DNA from: Candidatus Palauibacter rhopaloidicola
GTDB taxonomy: Bacteria; Gemmatimonadota; Gemmatimonadetes; Palauibacterales; Palauibacteraceae
Direction: 5' to 3'
NCBI GenBank assembly: GCA_026914155.1
Contig: JAPPGH010000016.1
Coordinates: 1-37,930, forward strand
DNA length: 37,930 nucleotides
Part shown: positions 8,724 to 17,907 of the stretch, in pieces
Position numbering within the stretch: the stretch's first letter is position 1
How the letters are laid out: every line of letters begins with the position of its first letter
Notes under the pieces: model-generated
Seen by the model: the letters and a program-made list of their open reading frames with translations, nothing else
Databases searched by the model: none
Told to the model about the DNA's origin: nothing
Program-made: the position numbers and the translations under genes

Positions 8724-10637
8724 TCACGCATCCGCGTCCGCGAGGGAGGAGGTGGGGATCTCCGGACCCTCGATCCGCTGACCATCGCGCAGCGTCACGT
8801 ACGCCTCCATGGCGTAGTACGCCGGCAGTCCGAGGGCGGCCAGCCGGTCGGCGGTATCCCGGTTCCGCTCGACGACGCGCTGCCAGAACTCGCGCGGGTC
8901 CGGTCCCGGGAAGGGGGCCGAGTCCTTCTGCGATTCGTGTCGGAAGATCGCTTGGACCTTGCCGTGCAGTTCGCGTTCGGAGAGCGGCACGAGGACGGTC
9001 GCTTCGTCCAGGTCCCACTCCTGCCACGCGCCGCGATAGAGCCAGAGCCACGGCGGGTCGCCGCGGTAACCGGCGAGCGCCGCCTCGACCGTCTCGAGGC
9101 ACATGCGGTGCGTGCCGTGCGGATCGGACAGGTCCCCGGCGGCGAACACAATCGTCGGCCGCACCTCCTCCAGCAGCCGCGCGACGATCTCCACGTCCTC
9201 GGACGTGATCGGGTTCTTTCTCACCGCTCCCGTCTGATAGAACGGCTGGTTCAGAAAGCGCGCGCGGTCGGCGGAGAGCCCCAGCGATTCGATCGCGGCC
9301 GTGGCCTCCGTCTCGCGGATGATCCGCTTGAGTTGTTGAACCACGGCGGGATCGACGTCCCCCGGCTCCTTGCGGCCGAGACGGTCCTCCAGCGACCGCA
9401 GCACCCCCTCGAGGTTCGAGGCATCGCCGAGGTCGATGATGCCCGCCGCGCGCCTCAGGAAGTCCAGATACCGGCGGACCTCGTGGTCGAAGACGGCGAT
9501 GTTCCCGGACGTCTGATAGGCCACCGTGATGCGGTTGCCGTTCTCGACCAGCTTGCGCAGCAATCCCCCCATCGAGATCACATCGTCGTCCGGGTGAGGC
9601 GAGAAGACGACGATGTCCTGGCCGCGCGGCAGCCGGCTCTTCCCCCGGATCCTGGAGATGAGCGCGTTGAAGACCTGTCCGTTGATCGGCCCGGCCGAAC
9701 CGTGCCGGGAGGTGAGCGGGGCGAGGTGGTTCGCGCGATAGTCGTCGGTCCCGAGGTGCAGGATCGACTTGTCGGTACGTTCGCTCAGCCAGACGACGGC
9801 CGCGGTCTCGCGCTCCGCCGTCCACTCGACATCGCCCACGAGCCACGGCGTGCGGACGCGGGTGAGATCGGAAGCGGCGGCCGGATCGAGATAGACCGTC
9901 GCGGCGGCGTGTTGCTGGAGGAAGGTCGCGGCGACGTCCGCGTGGACCTCCCCCTCGACGGCTCGACGCACGATCTCGGCCTTGTGTTCGCCCGTCGCGA
10001 GCAGGACGACCTCCCGCGCTTCCAGGATCGTGGCCACGCCCATCGTGATGGCCTGCGGCGGCACGTTCTCCTCGCCGAAGAAATCGGACGCGGCGTCGCT
10101 CCGGGTGACGGTGTCCAGGTAGAGCCGCCGGGTGCGCGAGCCGCGCTCGGACCCCGGCTCGTTGAACCCGATGTGACCGCTGCGACCGATCCCGAGAATC
10201 TGAAAATCGATCCCGCCCGCCTCCCGAATTCGACGCTCGTACTCGACGCAATGGGCCTCGACCTCCGCTTCCGGCACATCGCCGCGAGGGATGTGACAGT
10301 GCTCCGGAGCGATGTTCACATGGTCGAACAGGTGTTCCCGCATGTAGCGGTGATAGCTGTGGAGGCTGGCGGGCCGCATCGGGAAGTACTCATCGAGGTT
10401 GAAGGCGACCGCGTTGGAGAAGTCGAGTCCTTCGTTCCGGTGCAGACGGATGAGTTCCCGGTAGACGCCAACGGGCGTGGCCCCGGTCGCGAGGCCGAGA
10501 ACGGCAGGGCGCCCGTTCTCGGCCCTCTCCCGCACGAGCGCCGCGATCCGGCCGGCGACCTCGACGGCGATGCTGTCGTGGTCCGGCATGACCCGGACGG
10601 GCACGCGCTCCCTGCGCGCGTGCGCGGCGGCGCTCAT
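8724..10637 (-). CDS. nagB: Glucosamine-6-phosphate deaminase fused to a PIG-L/LmbE deacetylase domain
   Basis: This 637-residue protein has two domains. Residues about 15-290 are NagB-like, with GLATGATPVGVY, FNLDEYF at 80-85 and GIGRSGHIGFNEPGS at 149-163. Residues about 340-620 are PIG-L/LmbE, with the zinc motif SPHPDDD (346-352) and DPHGTH (505-510). NagB converts glucosamine-6-phosphate to fructose-6-phosphate and ammonia; PIG-L enzymes remove N-acetyl groups from amino sugars. The fusion could therefore couple deacetylation and deamination. Similar long NagB proteins are known in Bacteroidetes-type genomes. In the NagB motif, Ser153 replaces the Asp (D141 in E. coli) that helps ring opening, while H155 and E160 remain. 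It lies 30 bases downstream of the M16 peptidase gene. Confidence 0.85.
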   Translation of the reverse strand: MSAAAHARRERVPVRVMPDHDSIAVEVAGRIAALVRERAENGRPAVLGLATGATPVGVYRELIRLHRNEGLDFSNAVAFNLDEYFPMRPASLHSYHRYMREHLFDHVNIAPEHCHIPRGDVPEAEVEAHCVEYERRIREAGGIDFQILGIGRSGHIGFNEPGSERGSRTRRLYLDTVTRSDAASDFFGEENVPPQAITMGVATILEAREVVLLATGEHKAEIVRRAVEGEVHADVAATFLQQHAAATVYLDPAAASDLTRVRTPWLVGDVEWTAERETAAVVWLSERTDKSILHLGTDDYRANHLAPLTSRHGSAGPINGQVFNALISRIRGKSRLPRGQDIVVFSPHPDDDVISMGGLLRKLVENGNRITVAYQTSGNIAVFDHEVRRYLDFLRRAAGIIDLGDASNLEGVLRSLEDRLGRKEPGDVDPAVVQQLKRIIRETEATAAIESLGLSADRARFLNQPFYQTGAVRKNPITSEDVEIVARLLEEVRPTIVFAAGDLSDPHGTHRMCLETVEAALAGYRGDPPWLWLYRGAWQEWDLDEATVLVPLSERELHGKVQAIFRHESQKDSAPFPGPDPREFWQRVVERNRDTADRLAALGLPAYYAMEAYVTLRDGQRIEGPEIPTSSLADADA

Positions 10638-10667
10638 CCGGTCATCCGCCCGCCGCGGGACACGGCA

Positions 10668-13505
10668 CTAGGGGACCTTCTGCTCCGGGAGCAGCACGAA
10701 CCGGGCGTACTGGTCTGTGCGGAGGTAACGGACGGCGGCCTCCCGCACCTGCTCCGCGGTCCAGCTTTCGATCCCCTCGAAGCTCGGGATCTCGTTCAGA
10801 TCCCAGCCGCCGCGCTCGAAACTCGCCAACTGGTTCAGCCAGTACCGGTTCTCGCGCAGGCTCGTCTCCAGCCCCCGCCGCTGCGTCTCGCGGACCTTCC
10901 CCACGGTCTCTGCGTCCGGCCCCTCGGTCCTGAGCCGCTCGATCTCCTCGAAGACCACGGAGGAGAGTTCCTCGGCGCGCTCGGGCGCGGACCCGAACCC
11001 GATGGTCACGCTGTATTCCTCGTCGGGCCTGTACGTGAGCCGGCCGTTCACGCCCACGCTGTACGTCCCGCCCAGATCTTCGCGCAGCAGCTCACGCAGC
11101 CGGATCTGGAGAACCTCCGCCATGGCGTAGATGGCACCCGCCTCTTCGCGCGAGTACTCGGCGTCTCCGGCGAAGATGATCTGCGTGCGGCTCTGCGGCT
11201 CCAGCCCCTTGTACACGACGGTCTCGATCACGCCCGCCGGCGGATCAATGCCGTGATCCACCCAGTTCTCCACCCGCCCCAGATTGGGGAGCGCACCCAG
11301 ATACCGCTCCACGAGGGGGCGCATCATCGTGAGATCGAAGGCGCCCGTGAAATAGAAGGTGAAGTCGCTGGCGTCCGCGAAGCGCTCCCGGAAGATCTCG
11401 TAGCCCGCGTCGAGGTCGGCCTGCAGGAGGTCATCCATAAGCTGGCTCACCCGCTGGACCCGCGGATGTCCCTGGGACATGATGGCCGAAACGGTGTCGG
11501 AAAACACGAAGTTGGGATTGGCCCCGACGTTCGCGAGCACCGCCGTCTGCTGTGCCTTGAGCGCCTCGAACATCGTCTCATCCCTGCGGGGCGCCGAGAA
11601 GTACAGGTAGATGAGCTGAAACGCCGTCTCGACGTCCTGCGGAGACGACGACCCTCCGATCCCTTCCGAAAGCGACCCCAGCAACGGCGAGACCCGAACG
11701 GCCTTGCCGGTGAGCTTCTTCCCAAGCTCGGTCTGATCGAACTCCCCGACCCCCGACTGGGCGATGACGTTGAGGGCGAACGACGTCTTCCGCATCAGAT
11801 CGTCGGGAAGCAGCGACGTGCCGCCGGGGCTCGTCGCGGAGAAGAGAATCTCGTCGTCCTTGAAGTCGGTGGGCTTGAGGACGACGCGCACGCCGTTCTC
11901 CAGAGTCCAGATGGAGACGCCCACCTCGTCGAGCGTCTCCTCGGCCACGACCGGCGCGCCCTCGGGGACGACGGGAAGGAGAGGAGCATCGGCCGCCGCG
12001 TCCTCGTACGCTTCGATCTCCGCACCCGACACCGACGCGAAGACGCCGACCAGGTCCTCCTCCGCAGGGGTCTCGAGACCTTCCTTCTCGGGCGCGTTGA
12101 CCAGGATGATGCGCCCTTCCTCCGCCAGCCACGCCTGGGCGACGGCGTTGGTCTCGGCGAGCGTGATCCCGGGCAGCAGGGCGTCCACGAGCGCCATCTG
12201 CGTCTCGATGGAGGGGTACGGACTTCCCTGAAGGAAAGCCTGCAGGTAGCGGTTCGCGAGCACGATCGACTCCTGGTTCTCTCGCTCCGCGAGCCGCCGC
12301 TCATAGGCGCGTCTCATGTCCGTCTTCTGCCGCTCCAGCTCCGTCTCCGCGAAGCCGTGCCGCACGACGCGCTCCGCCTCCGTGAGCAGCGCCTCGAGCC
12401 CGCGCTCGATTCCGCCATCCCCGACCAGCGCCATGAGCTGGTAGGCGTCCACCCCCCGCGCGAACTGGCCCTGTCCCGTGAACCCTACCAGGAACGGCGC
12501 GTCGGCCTGCAGCCGGAGTTCATCGAGGCGGGCGTTCAGCATGCCCGAGTACAGGCCCTCGACGAGGCCGCGGCGAAAGTCGGCGACGGTGCCGCGCGGG
12601 GCCGGCGGCTGCTTGTACAGCACACCGACCTGGCTCTGCATGGCTTCCGTGTCCGTCGCGATCGCGACGCGGGGCGGGTGGTCGACGGGGATGTCGGCGT
12701 AGACCCGCGGACGGGGCTCCTCCGGCGAGGTCAGCCCGGCGAACTGGTCCCGGATCGTCGACTCGATCTCCCGACCATCGAAGTCGCCGACGGCGATGAT
12801 CGCCATCAGGTCCGGCCGGTACCAGTCCTCGTAGAAGCTGCGCAGCCGCTCGACGGGCGCGGTCTCCAGAATCTCCGTCTTCCCGATCGGGAGACGCTCC
12901 GCGTAGAGCGACCCCTCGAACATGACCGGGAACTGCTGGTCCTGCATCCGCGCCTGGGCGCCTCGCCGCCCGCGCCATTCCTCGATCACGACGCCGCGCT
13001 CCTTGTCGACCTCCTCCGGGTCGAAGCGCACGCCCTGGGCCCAGTCCTCGAGGATCCGGAACGCGGTGGCCAGCACCTCCGGGTCGTCCATCGGCACCTG
13101 GAGCATGTAGACCGTCTCATCGAAGCTCGTATACGCGTTGACGTCGGGGCCGAACTGCATCCCGATCGACTCGAGATAGTCGACGAGCGCCTGCTTCTCG
13201 AAGTTCTCCGTGCCGTTGAACGCCATGTGCTCGACGAAATGCGCCAGCCCGAGCTGGTCCTCGTCCTCGAGGATCGAGCCCGCGTTCACGACGAGGCGCA
13301 GCTCCGCCCGGTTCTCCGGCTGATCGTTCTCGCGCACGAAGTAGCGCAGGCCGTTGTCCAGCGTCCCAGTGATGACCGCCGGGTCCGGGGGAATCGGATC
13401 CGTCGGGGCCGGGGTCTGGCCGGCCGCTCCGGAAGCGGAGAGGGAGGAGAAAAAGACGATGGCGGTCGAAACGAAGGCGACGCCGGGCAAGCGGGACATC
13501 TTCAT
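10668..13505 (-). CDS. Exported two-domain M16 (pitrilysin/insulinase) zinc peptidase
   Basis: This 945-residue protein has a signal peptide (residues 1-30, cleavage near SASGAAGQ). The inverted zinc motif is HFVEH at 89-93, with downstream acidic residues in DKERGVVIEEWRGRRG (169-176) as third-ligand candidates. The second half (about residues 520-930) is another M16 repeat without the zinc motif, as usual for the inactive half. It should degrade peptides in the periplasm. The ATG at 13505 is followed by lysine codons and preceded by GAGAG. It is the first gene of a minus-strand run with the nagB fusion and diverges from the DUF1460 gene across 134 bases. Confidence 0.88.
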   Translation of the reverse strand: MKMSRLPGVAFVSTAIVFFSSLSASGAAGQTPAPTDPIPPDPAVITGTLDNGLRYFVRENDQPENRAELRLVVNAGSILEDEDQLGLAHFVEHMAFNGTENFEKQALVDYLESIGMQFGPDVNAYTSFDETVYMLQVPMDDPEVLATAFRILEDWAQGVRFDPEEVDKERGVVIEEWRGRRGAQARMQDQQFPVMFEGSLYAERLPIGKTEILETAPVERLRSFYEDWYRPDLMAIIAVGDFDGREIESTIRDQFAGLTSPEEPRPRVYADIPVDHPPRVAIATDTEAMQSQVGVLYKQPPAPRGTVADFRRGLVEGLYSGMLNARLDELRLQADAPFLVGFTGQGQFARGVDAYQLMALVGDGGIERGLEALLTEAERVVRHGFAETELERQKTDMRRAYERRLAERENQESIVLANRYLQAFLQGSPYPSIETQMALVDALLPGITLAETNAVAQAWLAEEGRIILVNAPEKEGLETPAEEDLVGVFASVSGAEIEAYEDAAADAPLLPVVPEGAPVVAEETLDEVGVSIWTLENGVRVVLKPTDFKDDEILFSATSPGGTSLLPDDLMRKTSFALNVIAQSGVGEFDQTELGKKLTGKAVRVSPLLGSLSEGIGGSSSPQDVETAFQLIYLYFSAPRRDETMFEALKAQQTAVLANVGANPNFVFSDTVSAIMSQGHPRVQRVSQLMDDLLQADLDAGYEIFRERFADASDFTFYFTGAFDLTMMRPLVERYLGALPNLGRVENWVDHGIDPPAGVIETVVYKGLEPQSRTQIIFAGDAEYSREEAGAIYAMAEVLQIRLRELLREDLGGTYSVGVNGRLTYRPDEEYSVTIGFGSAPERAEELSSVVFEEIERLRTEGPDAETVGKVRETQRRGLETSLRENRYWLNQLASFERGGWDLNEIPSFEGIESWTAEQVREAAVRYLRTDQYARFVLLPEQKVP

Positions 13506-13639
13506 CGAAAACTCTCGGCAGAGGGAGCGGACTCCAGTGTGGAAGCCGCCAAGATAGCCGACCTTCCCCAGCGACGCATATAGTAGACGCCCAAAGTAAG
13601 GGAAGGGGAGGAACGCGTGGTGCTCAACGTCGGTTCGAC

Positions 13640-14629
13640 ATGAGATGGCGCAGCGTCTTCACGCTGGCGAAGGTCGTCGCCTGTATCCTGGCGACCGTCG
13701 CCGTCATCGCCGCACTCGCCTGGTCGCAGGCCCAGCCCTCCACCTCGACCGTGGTTGACCAGACGGCGGGCGTCGGCACGGCACCGTCCGCACCCGCGGA
13801 CAGATCTGCCTGGGCTCCGGAGGATTGGGCGATCTTCGAGGAGAAAGTGCGCTTCGCCGCGGAGCGCGGGCTCGCGGAGATGGACGTGGGTGACGCCATC
13901 GTGCAGCTGGCGGAGACCTTCGTCGGGACGACGTACGAGCCCGGCACGCTCGAAGTCCCCGGACCCGAGCGCCTCGTGATCAACTTCCGCGCACTCGACT
14001 GCGTGACCCTCGTCGAGACCGTCCTCGCGCTGACGCGGTTCGTCCGGGAGCAGGGCGTCGAGGCCCTTTCGGACCCCCCCGGCGCGCAGGCCGGCTACGA
14101 AGCCCTTCTGACGACGCTCCGATACCGCGGGGGCCGGCTCGACGGATACCCGAGCCGTCTCCACTACTTCTCGGAGTGGCTCGCGGACAACGAAGCCCGG
14201 GGGATCGTGCGCATCACGACCGGGGAACTGGATCCCGCCCTCGATCCGGAGCCGGTGAACTTCATGTCCCGGCACCCGGAAGCGTATCGGCAACTCGCCG
14301 AGCCCGGCGTGCTCCGGGACATCGCGGCCACGGAGGCGCGGCTCGACGAAGGACCCGACCGGGAATACGTGCCGCAGGACCGGATCGCGCGGGTGGCGGA
14401 CCGGATCCGCAACGGCGACGTGATCGCGGCGACGTCGACCGTCGAAGGGCTGGACGTCGCCCACACCGGATTCGCCGTGTGGCGCGACGGGGCGCTTCAC
14501 CTCCTCCACGCCCCCCTGGTCGGCAGGTCCGTGGAAATCTCGGAACGCCCCCTCGCGGAGCGGATCCTCTCCATCGACTCGCAGGACGGGATCATGGTCG
14601 CGCGCCCCGTCGAACCCCCGCGCGAGTAG
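13640..14629 (+). CDS. DUF1460 N-acetylmuramoyl-L-alanine amidase-like protein
   Basis: This 329-residue protein has an N-terminal membrane anchor or signal (residues 10-28). The DUF1460 domain shows FRALDCVTLVE with probable nucleophile Cys121, LHYFSEWLADN near 174 and DVAHTGFAVW with probable catalytic His275. The fold is related to NlpC/P60 cysteine peptidases, and a characterised relative cleaves peptidoglycan-type amide bonds. It should act in the periplasm on muropeptides or similar amides. The ATG has no good ribosome site and no in-frame alternative fits better. A strong hairpin follows the stop. Confidence 0.8.
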   Translation: MRWRSVFTLAKVVACILATVAVIAALAWSQAQPSTSTVVDQTAGVGTAPSAPADRSAWAPEDWAIFEEKVRFAAERGLAEMDVGDAIVQLAETFVGTTYEPGTLEVPGPERLVINFRALDCVTLVETVLALTRFVREQGVEALSDPPGAQAGYEALLTTLRYRGGRLDGYPSRLHYFSEWLADNEARGIVRITTGELDPALDPEPVNFMSRHPEAYRQLAEPGVLRDIAATEARLDEGPDREYVPQDRIARVADRIRNGDVIAATSTVEGLDVAHTGFAVWRDGALHLLHAPLVGRSVEISERPLAERILSIDSQDGIMVARPVEPPRE

Positions 14630-14634
14630 CCCGC

Positions 14635-14662
14635 GCGGCCCCGCCGTCGTGGCCGGGGCCGC
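14635..14662. terminator. GC-rich perfect hairpin between convergent genes
   Basis: GCGGCCCCG (14635-14643) and CGGGGCCGC (14654-14662) form a perfect 9-bp stem with a 10-base loop. The hairpin lies 6 bases after the DUF1460 stop and 10 bases before the TonB receptor stop, so it can serve both directions. No long T run follows; CGTCTGTGCT is only mildly T-rich. Confidence 0.55.
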
Positions 14663-14671
14663 CCGTCTGTG

Positions 14672-17600
14672 CTAGTTGATCGTGTAGGTCATCCCGGCCT
14701 TGATGCGCCGCCCCTTCGGGTCGTGCGTGAGGCCGTCGTACGATCCCTCCTGATTGACCAGCGGCGGTGCCGAATCGAACAGGTTGAAGCCCGTCACGAA
14801 GGCATCGATGCTGTCCGTCAGCCTCATCATCAGCGTCGCATCGAAGGTGCCGAAAGCGTCGACGACGCGGTGGGCGTACGTCGGGTCCCCCGCGTTGAGG
14901 TCGTCCTCGTAGGAGGAGATGTAGTTGATGTTCGCGATGGCCGAGTACCGCTCGCGATGGTATCCGACCGATGCCGACCACTTCCACTGCGGCAGCGGCC
15001 AGGCGAGCGGATTGAAGCGGTTGAGCTTGCCGGCGCCCTCCGTCGCGCCCACCAGCTCCACGTTGTTGAACTGGAGCGCCTTGATGTCGTAGGTGCGCGT
15101 GTAGGTGCCGTCGATGCCGACCGAGAGCTCGCCGTTTCCGAGCGTGCGGCGGGTGTACAGGCTCCAGTCGAAGCCCGAGGTCTGCATGCCCGGCCAGTTG
15201 ATCAGGTCGATGCGGATGCGCTCGATGAGGGCCGAGTCGCATGTCCCCGTGTTCCACCCGTCCGGGCACTTGACGAACTCCTGCACGGCGGCGCGGCTCG
15301 CCCCGCCCTCGTGATAGAGGCGCGTGATGCTTGAGTGGGGAATCACGTTGATCACATCCCTGAAGTCGTACGTCCAGTAGTCGAACGTCGCCTGCAGGCG
15401 GCTCGGAAAGTGGAAGAAGATGAGCCCGGCGTTACCGGTCAGGGCCCGTTCCGGCGCAAGGTCGGTGTTTCCGAACGTGTCCACCGCCTTGTAGACGTCG
15501 ACTTCCTGCACGTACTCGAGCGCCGTGATCTGATCCGTGTTCACGTCGTCCACCGATGGAACGCGGAAGGTGGACTGAAGCGACCCACGCAGGGAAAGTT
15601 GGTGGTCGGCCGATTCGCTCAGTTTCAGCCGAAGCGACAGCTTCGGGTCGAAGCTGCTCGCGACATCGTGGAATTCGTAGTTCGCGGCCACCTGCACATC
15701 GAACCGGTCCCCGAAGCTGAGCGGGATCTCGCCGTAGATGCGGTGCACGGTCTGCCCGTCTTCATACGGGAAATACCCCGTCGTGAACGTGAACGGACCC
15801 GCCTGCTCGAGGCAGGTCCGGTCCCCCGGCACCTGGCAGGGGTTGATCGCCTGGTTGCCAGGATCGTTCGGGGTCCCCGTCACGTCGAAGCGGCGGAACT
15901 GGTAACCGAGCGCGTAACCGAGCGCCTCCGTGAACTGGCCGGTGAACGTGGCCTCCGCCACGAACAGGTCGGCGGTGTTGAAGAGATCGACTTCCTCGTT
16001 GATCCAGTCGATGAGTTCGGCGGAGTTGGCCCCGCCAGCCACGTAGCCCGGGTTGTCGGTGCCGGTGTAACGCGTCCCCGGCTGCTCGGCGCGCTGGATC
16101 GCGTTGCTGAACGGGTTGTAGAACATGCAGTCGCCCTGTCCGGCCACGGCGCCGCCCGTCGGGCCGAGCGACATGCCGGAGGGTGATGTCGGGTCCACGA
16201 CGACGTCGACGCCGCAGTTCGGGCCCCCGAAACCGCGGAAGGCGAGGTGTTTCCGGTAGGCGTACTCGGCGGGCTGGTTCACGTTGCCCGTCGCCCGCGA
16301 GTAGCTGACCGAGATGTCGAGATGGCCGTCGGTCGCCTCGAAGTACCGGTCCAGCGAGGCCGCGATCCTCTGGGTGCGGGACGATCGGTGCAGCGTGCGT
16401 CCGGGGCCGCTGTTCCCCACCAGTCGGCCGTAGAAGTACCAGTCGTTTTCAAGGCAGTCGGCGGCGGAAGCGAATCCGGCGTGGGCCGCATTGGCGGCGC
16501 AGAACGCCTGGCGGCCCGGGTTCGCCGACGGCACGATCTGGTTCCCGTCGTACAGCGAGATCGGAGGGAACGAGGGCGTCGTGCGCCAGTCGGGGATCGT
16601 GGCCTCGGACCACAGGCCCTCGAGATGAAGCGTCGTGCCTGTGCCCAGTTCGGTGTTGAGCTCGCCGAAGGCCCGCACGTGGGTCTGGGCATCGACCAGG
16701 TTGTCGTACGGCTGGTAGCGGAAGCGGCAGGTGACGCCTTCGTCCACGCCGCCGAAGTTCTCGCAGTCCGGGTCGACGAACAGGCTCGGGTTGGCGCCGA
16801 ACTGCGAATTGATGAGCGTGCTCACGAACTCGCCGGGAGTCTCGTTCCCGGTCAAGCTCGGCATGAGGAAGGCGCCCGGGTTCCCATAGTAGGACCAGCC
16901 GCCCCCGCCGGGTCCCGGATAGGGCCGCAGCCCCCAGTCACGCTCCTGCGGCATGAGTTCCCGCCGCGCCGCCCACTCGGCGGAGAGGACCACGTTCGTG
17001 GATCCCCCCAGGTTGCCACCCCAGATCGCGGCTGCGTTCGAGTCTCCGGCCCCGCTGAAGTAATCGTGCGCCGCGGTGACCTCGAACCCTTCGAAGTCCC
17101 GCCGCGTGACGAAGTTCGCCACGCCGGCCACCGCGTCGGAGCCGTAGATCGCGGAGGCTCCCTCCTTCAGCACCTCGATGCGGTCGAGGGCGATGGACGG
17201 AAAGGCGTTCACGTCCACGAACCGTCCGCCGGGGAGTCTGGAAGGCGTGTAGACCTGGCGTCGACCGTTGAGCAGGACCAGCGTTCGCGAAGCCCCCAGG
17301 CCCCGCAGGTTGACGCTGGCCACGCTCTCGGGAATGAGCGCCCCGCTGCGGTTATACCAGCTGTTGCGTTCTCCCAGAGTCCCGTGGTTCGCCCCCAGCC
17401 TCTTGAAGAAATCCACCACCAGCGGCGATCCCTCTTCCTGCAGCGTCTCGCGGCTCGTGACATCGACCGCATACGGAAGGTTGATGGGGGGCGCCTCGAA
17501 GTTCGTGCCCGTCACCACCGCCGTCAGTTCCGCGAGCGTCACGGTCCGCAGGGAGACGAGTTCCACGTCGACCACGGCCCGCGCACCCGCCGTCACCTCG

Positions 17601-17881
17601 ACGGCCGACCGCGTCTCGATCGTGAAACCGGGAAAAACGAACCGCAGCGAATAGCTCCCCGCCGGGAGTCCCGTCACGGCATAGACCCCCTGCTCGGAGG
17701 TGAGCGCCGTGCGCGTCTCGCCGCCGAGCGCCGGTCCGGTCGCCGTCACGCTCACGGTGGGAAGGGCGAGGCCGTTCTCGTCGGTAACGGTCCCGCCGAT
17801 GGCTCCTTCCTGCGCGGCCGCCGCCGACGGCCACGCGAGCGCGAGCGCCGCGACGACGCTCGTTCCGAGTGTTCTGAACAT
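14672..17881 (-). CDS. TonB-dependent outer membrane receptor with carboxypeptidase-regulatory domain
   Basis: The protein has about 1069 residues. From the ATG at 17881 it has a standard signal peptide ending in PSAAAAQ, then a CarboxypepD_reg beta-sandwich (GGTVTDENGLALPTVSV, about residues 28-110), a plug domain (NLRGLGASRTLVLLNGRR; EVLKEGASAIYGSDAVAGV) and a 22-strand-type barrel to the C-terminal residues. An in-frame ATG at 17911 overlaps the amidase stop, but AAAGG lies 8 bases before the ATG at 17881, which gives the better signal peptide. It imports an unknown ligand across the outer membrane using TonB energy. The amidase gene immediately upstream suggests amide- or peptide-containing ligands, which is inference. 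Confidence 0.92.
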   Translation of the reverse strand: MFRTLGTSVVAALALAWPSAAAAQEGAIGGTVTDENGLALPTVSVTATGPALGGETRTALTSEQGVYAVTGLPAGSYSLRFVFPGFTIETRSAVEVTAGARAVVDVELVSLRTVTLAELTAVVTGTNFEAPPINLPYAVDVTSRETLQEEGSPLVVDFFKRLGANHGTLGERNSWYNRSGALIPESVASVNLRGLGASRTLVLLNGRRQVYTPSRLPGGRFVDVNAFPSIALDRIEVLKEGASAIYGSDAVAGVANFVTRRDFEGFEVTAAHDYFSGAGDSNAAAIWGGNLGGSTNVVLSAEWAARRELMPQERDWGLRPYPGPGGGGWSYYGNPGAFLMPSLTGNETPGEFVSTLINSQFGANPSLFVDPDCENFGGVDEGVTCRFRYQPYDNLVDAQTHVRAFGELNTELGTGTTLHLEGLWSEATIPDWRTTPSFPPISLYDGNQIVPSANPGRQAFCAANAAHAGFASAADCLENDWYFYGRLVGNSGPGRTLHRSSRTQRIAASLDRYFEATDGHLDISVSYSRATGNVNQPAEYAYRKHLAFRGFGGPNCGVDVVVDPTSPSGMSLGPTGGAVAGQGDCMFYNPFSNAIQRAEQPGTRYTGTDNPGYVAGGANSAELIDWINEEVDLFNTADLFVAEATFTGQFTEALGYALGYQFRRFDVTGTPNDPGNQAINPCQVPGDRTCLEQAGPFTFTTGYFPYEDGQTVHRIYGEIPLSFGDRFDVQVAANYEFHDVASSFDPKLSLRLKLSESADHQLSLRGSLQSTFRVPSVDDVNTDQITALEYVQEVDVYKAVDTFGNTDLAPERALTGNAGLIFFHFPSRLQATFDYWTYDFRDVINVIPHSSITRLYHEGGASRAAVQEFVKCPDGWNTGTCDSALIERIRIDLINWPGMQTSGFDWSLYTRRTLGNGELSVGIDGTYTRTYDIKALQFNNVELVGATEGAGKLNRFNPLAWPLPQWKWSASVGYHRERYSAIANINYISSYEDDLNAGDPTYAHRVVDAFGTFDATLMMRLTDSIDAFVTGFNLFDSAPPLVNQEGSYDGLTHDPKGRRIKAGMTYTIN

Positions 17882-17907
17882 GGACTTGCCTTTGGCTATT
17901 GGTTCGA

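Noticed and set aside
8616..13583. A 1655-codon open frame on the plus strand
   Set aside because: It runs antisense to the NagB fusion and M16 genes, is rich in Arg, Pro and Asp-Val repeats typical of GC-rich shadow frames, and shows no recognisable domain.
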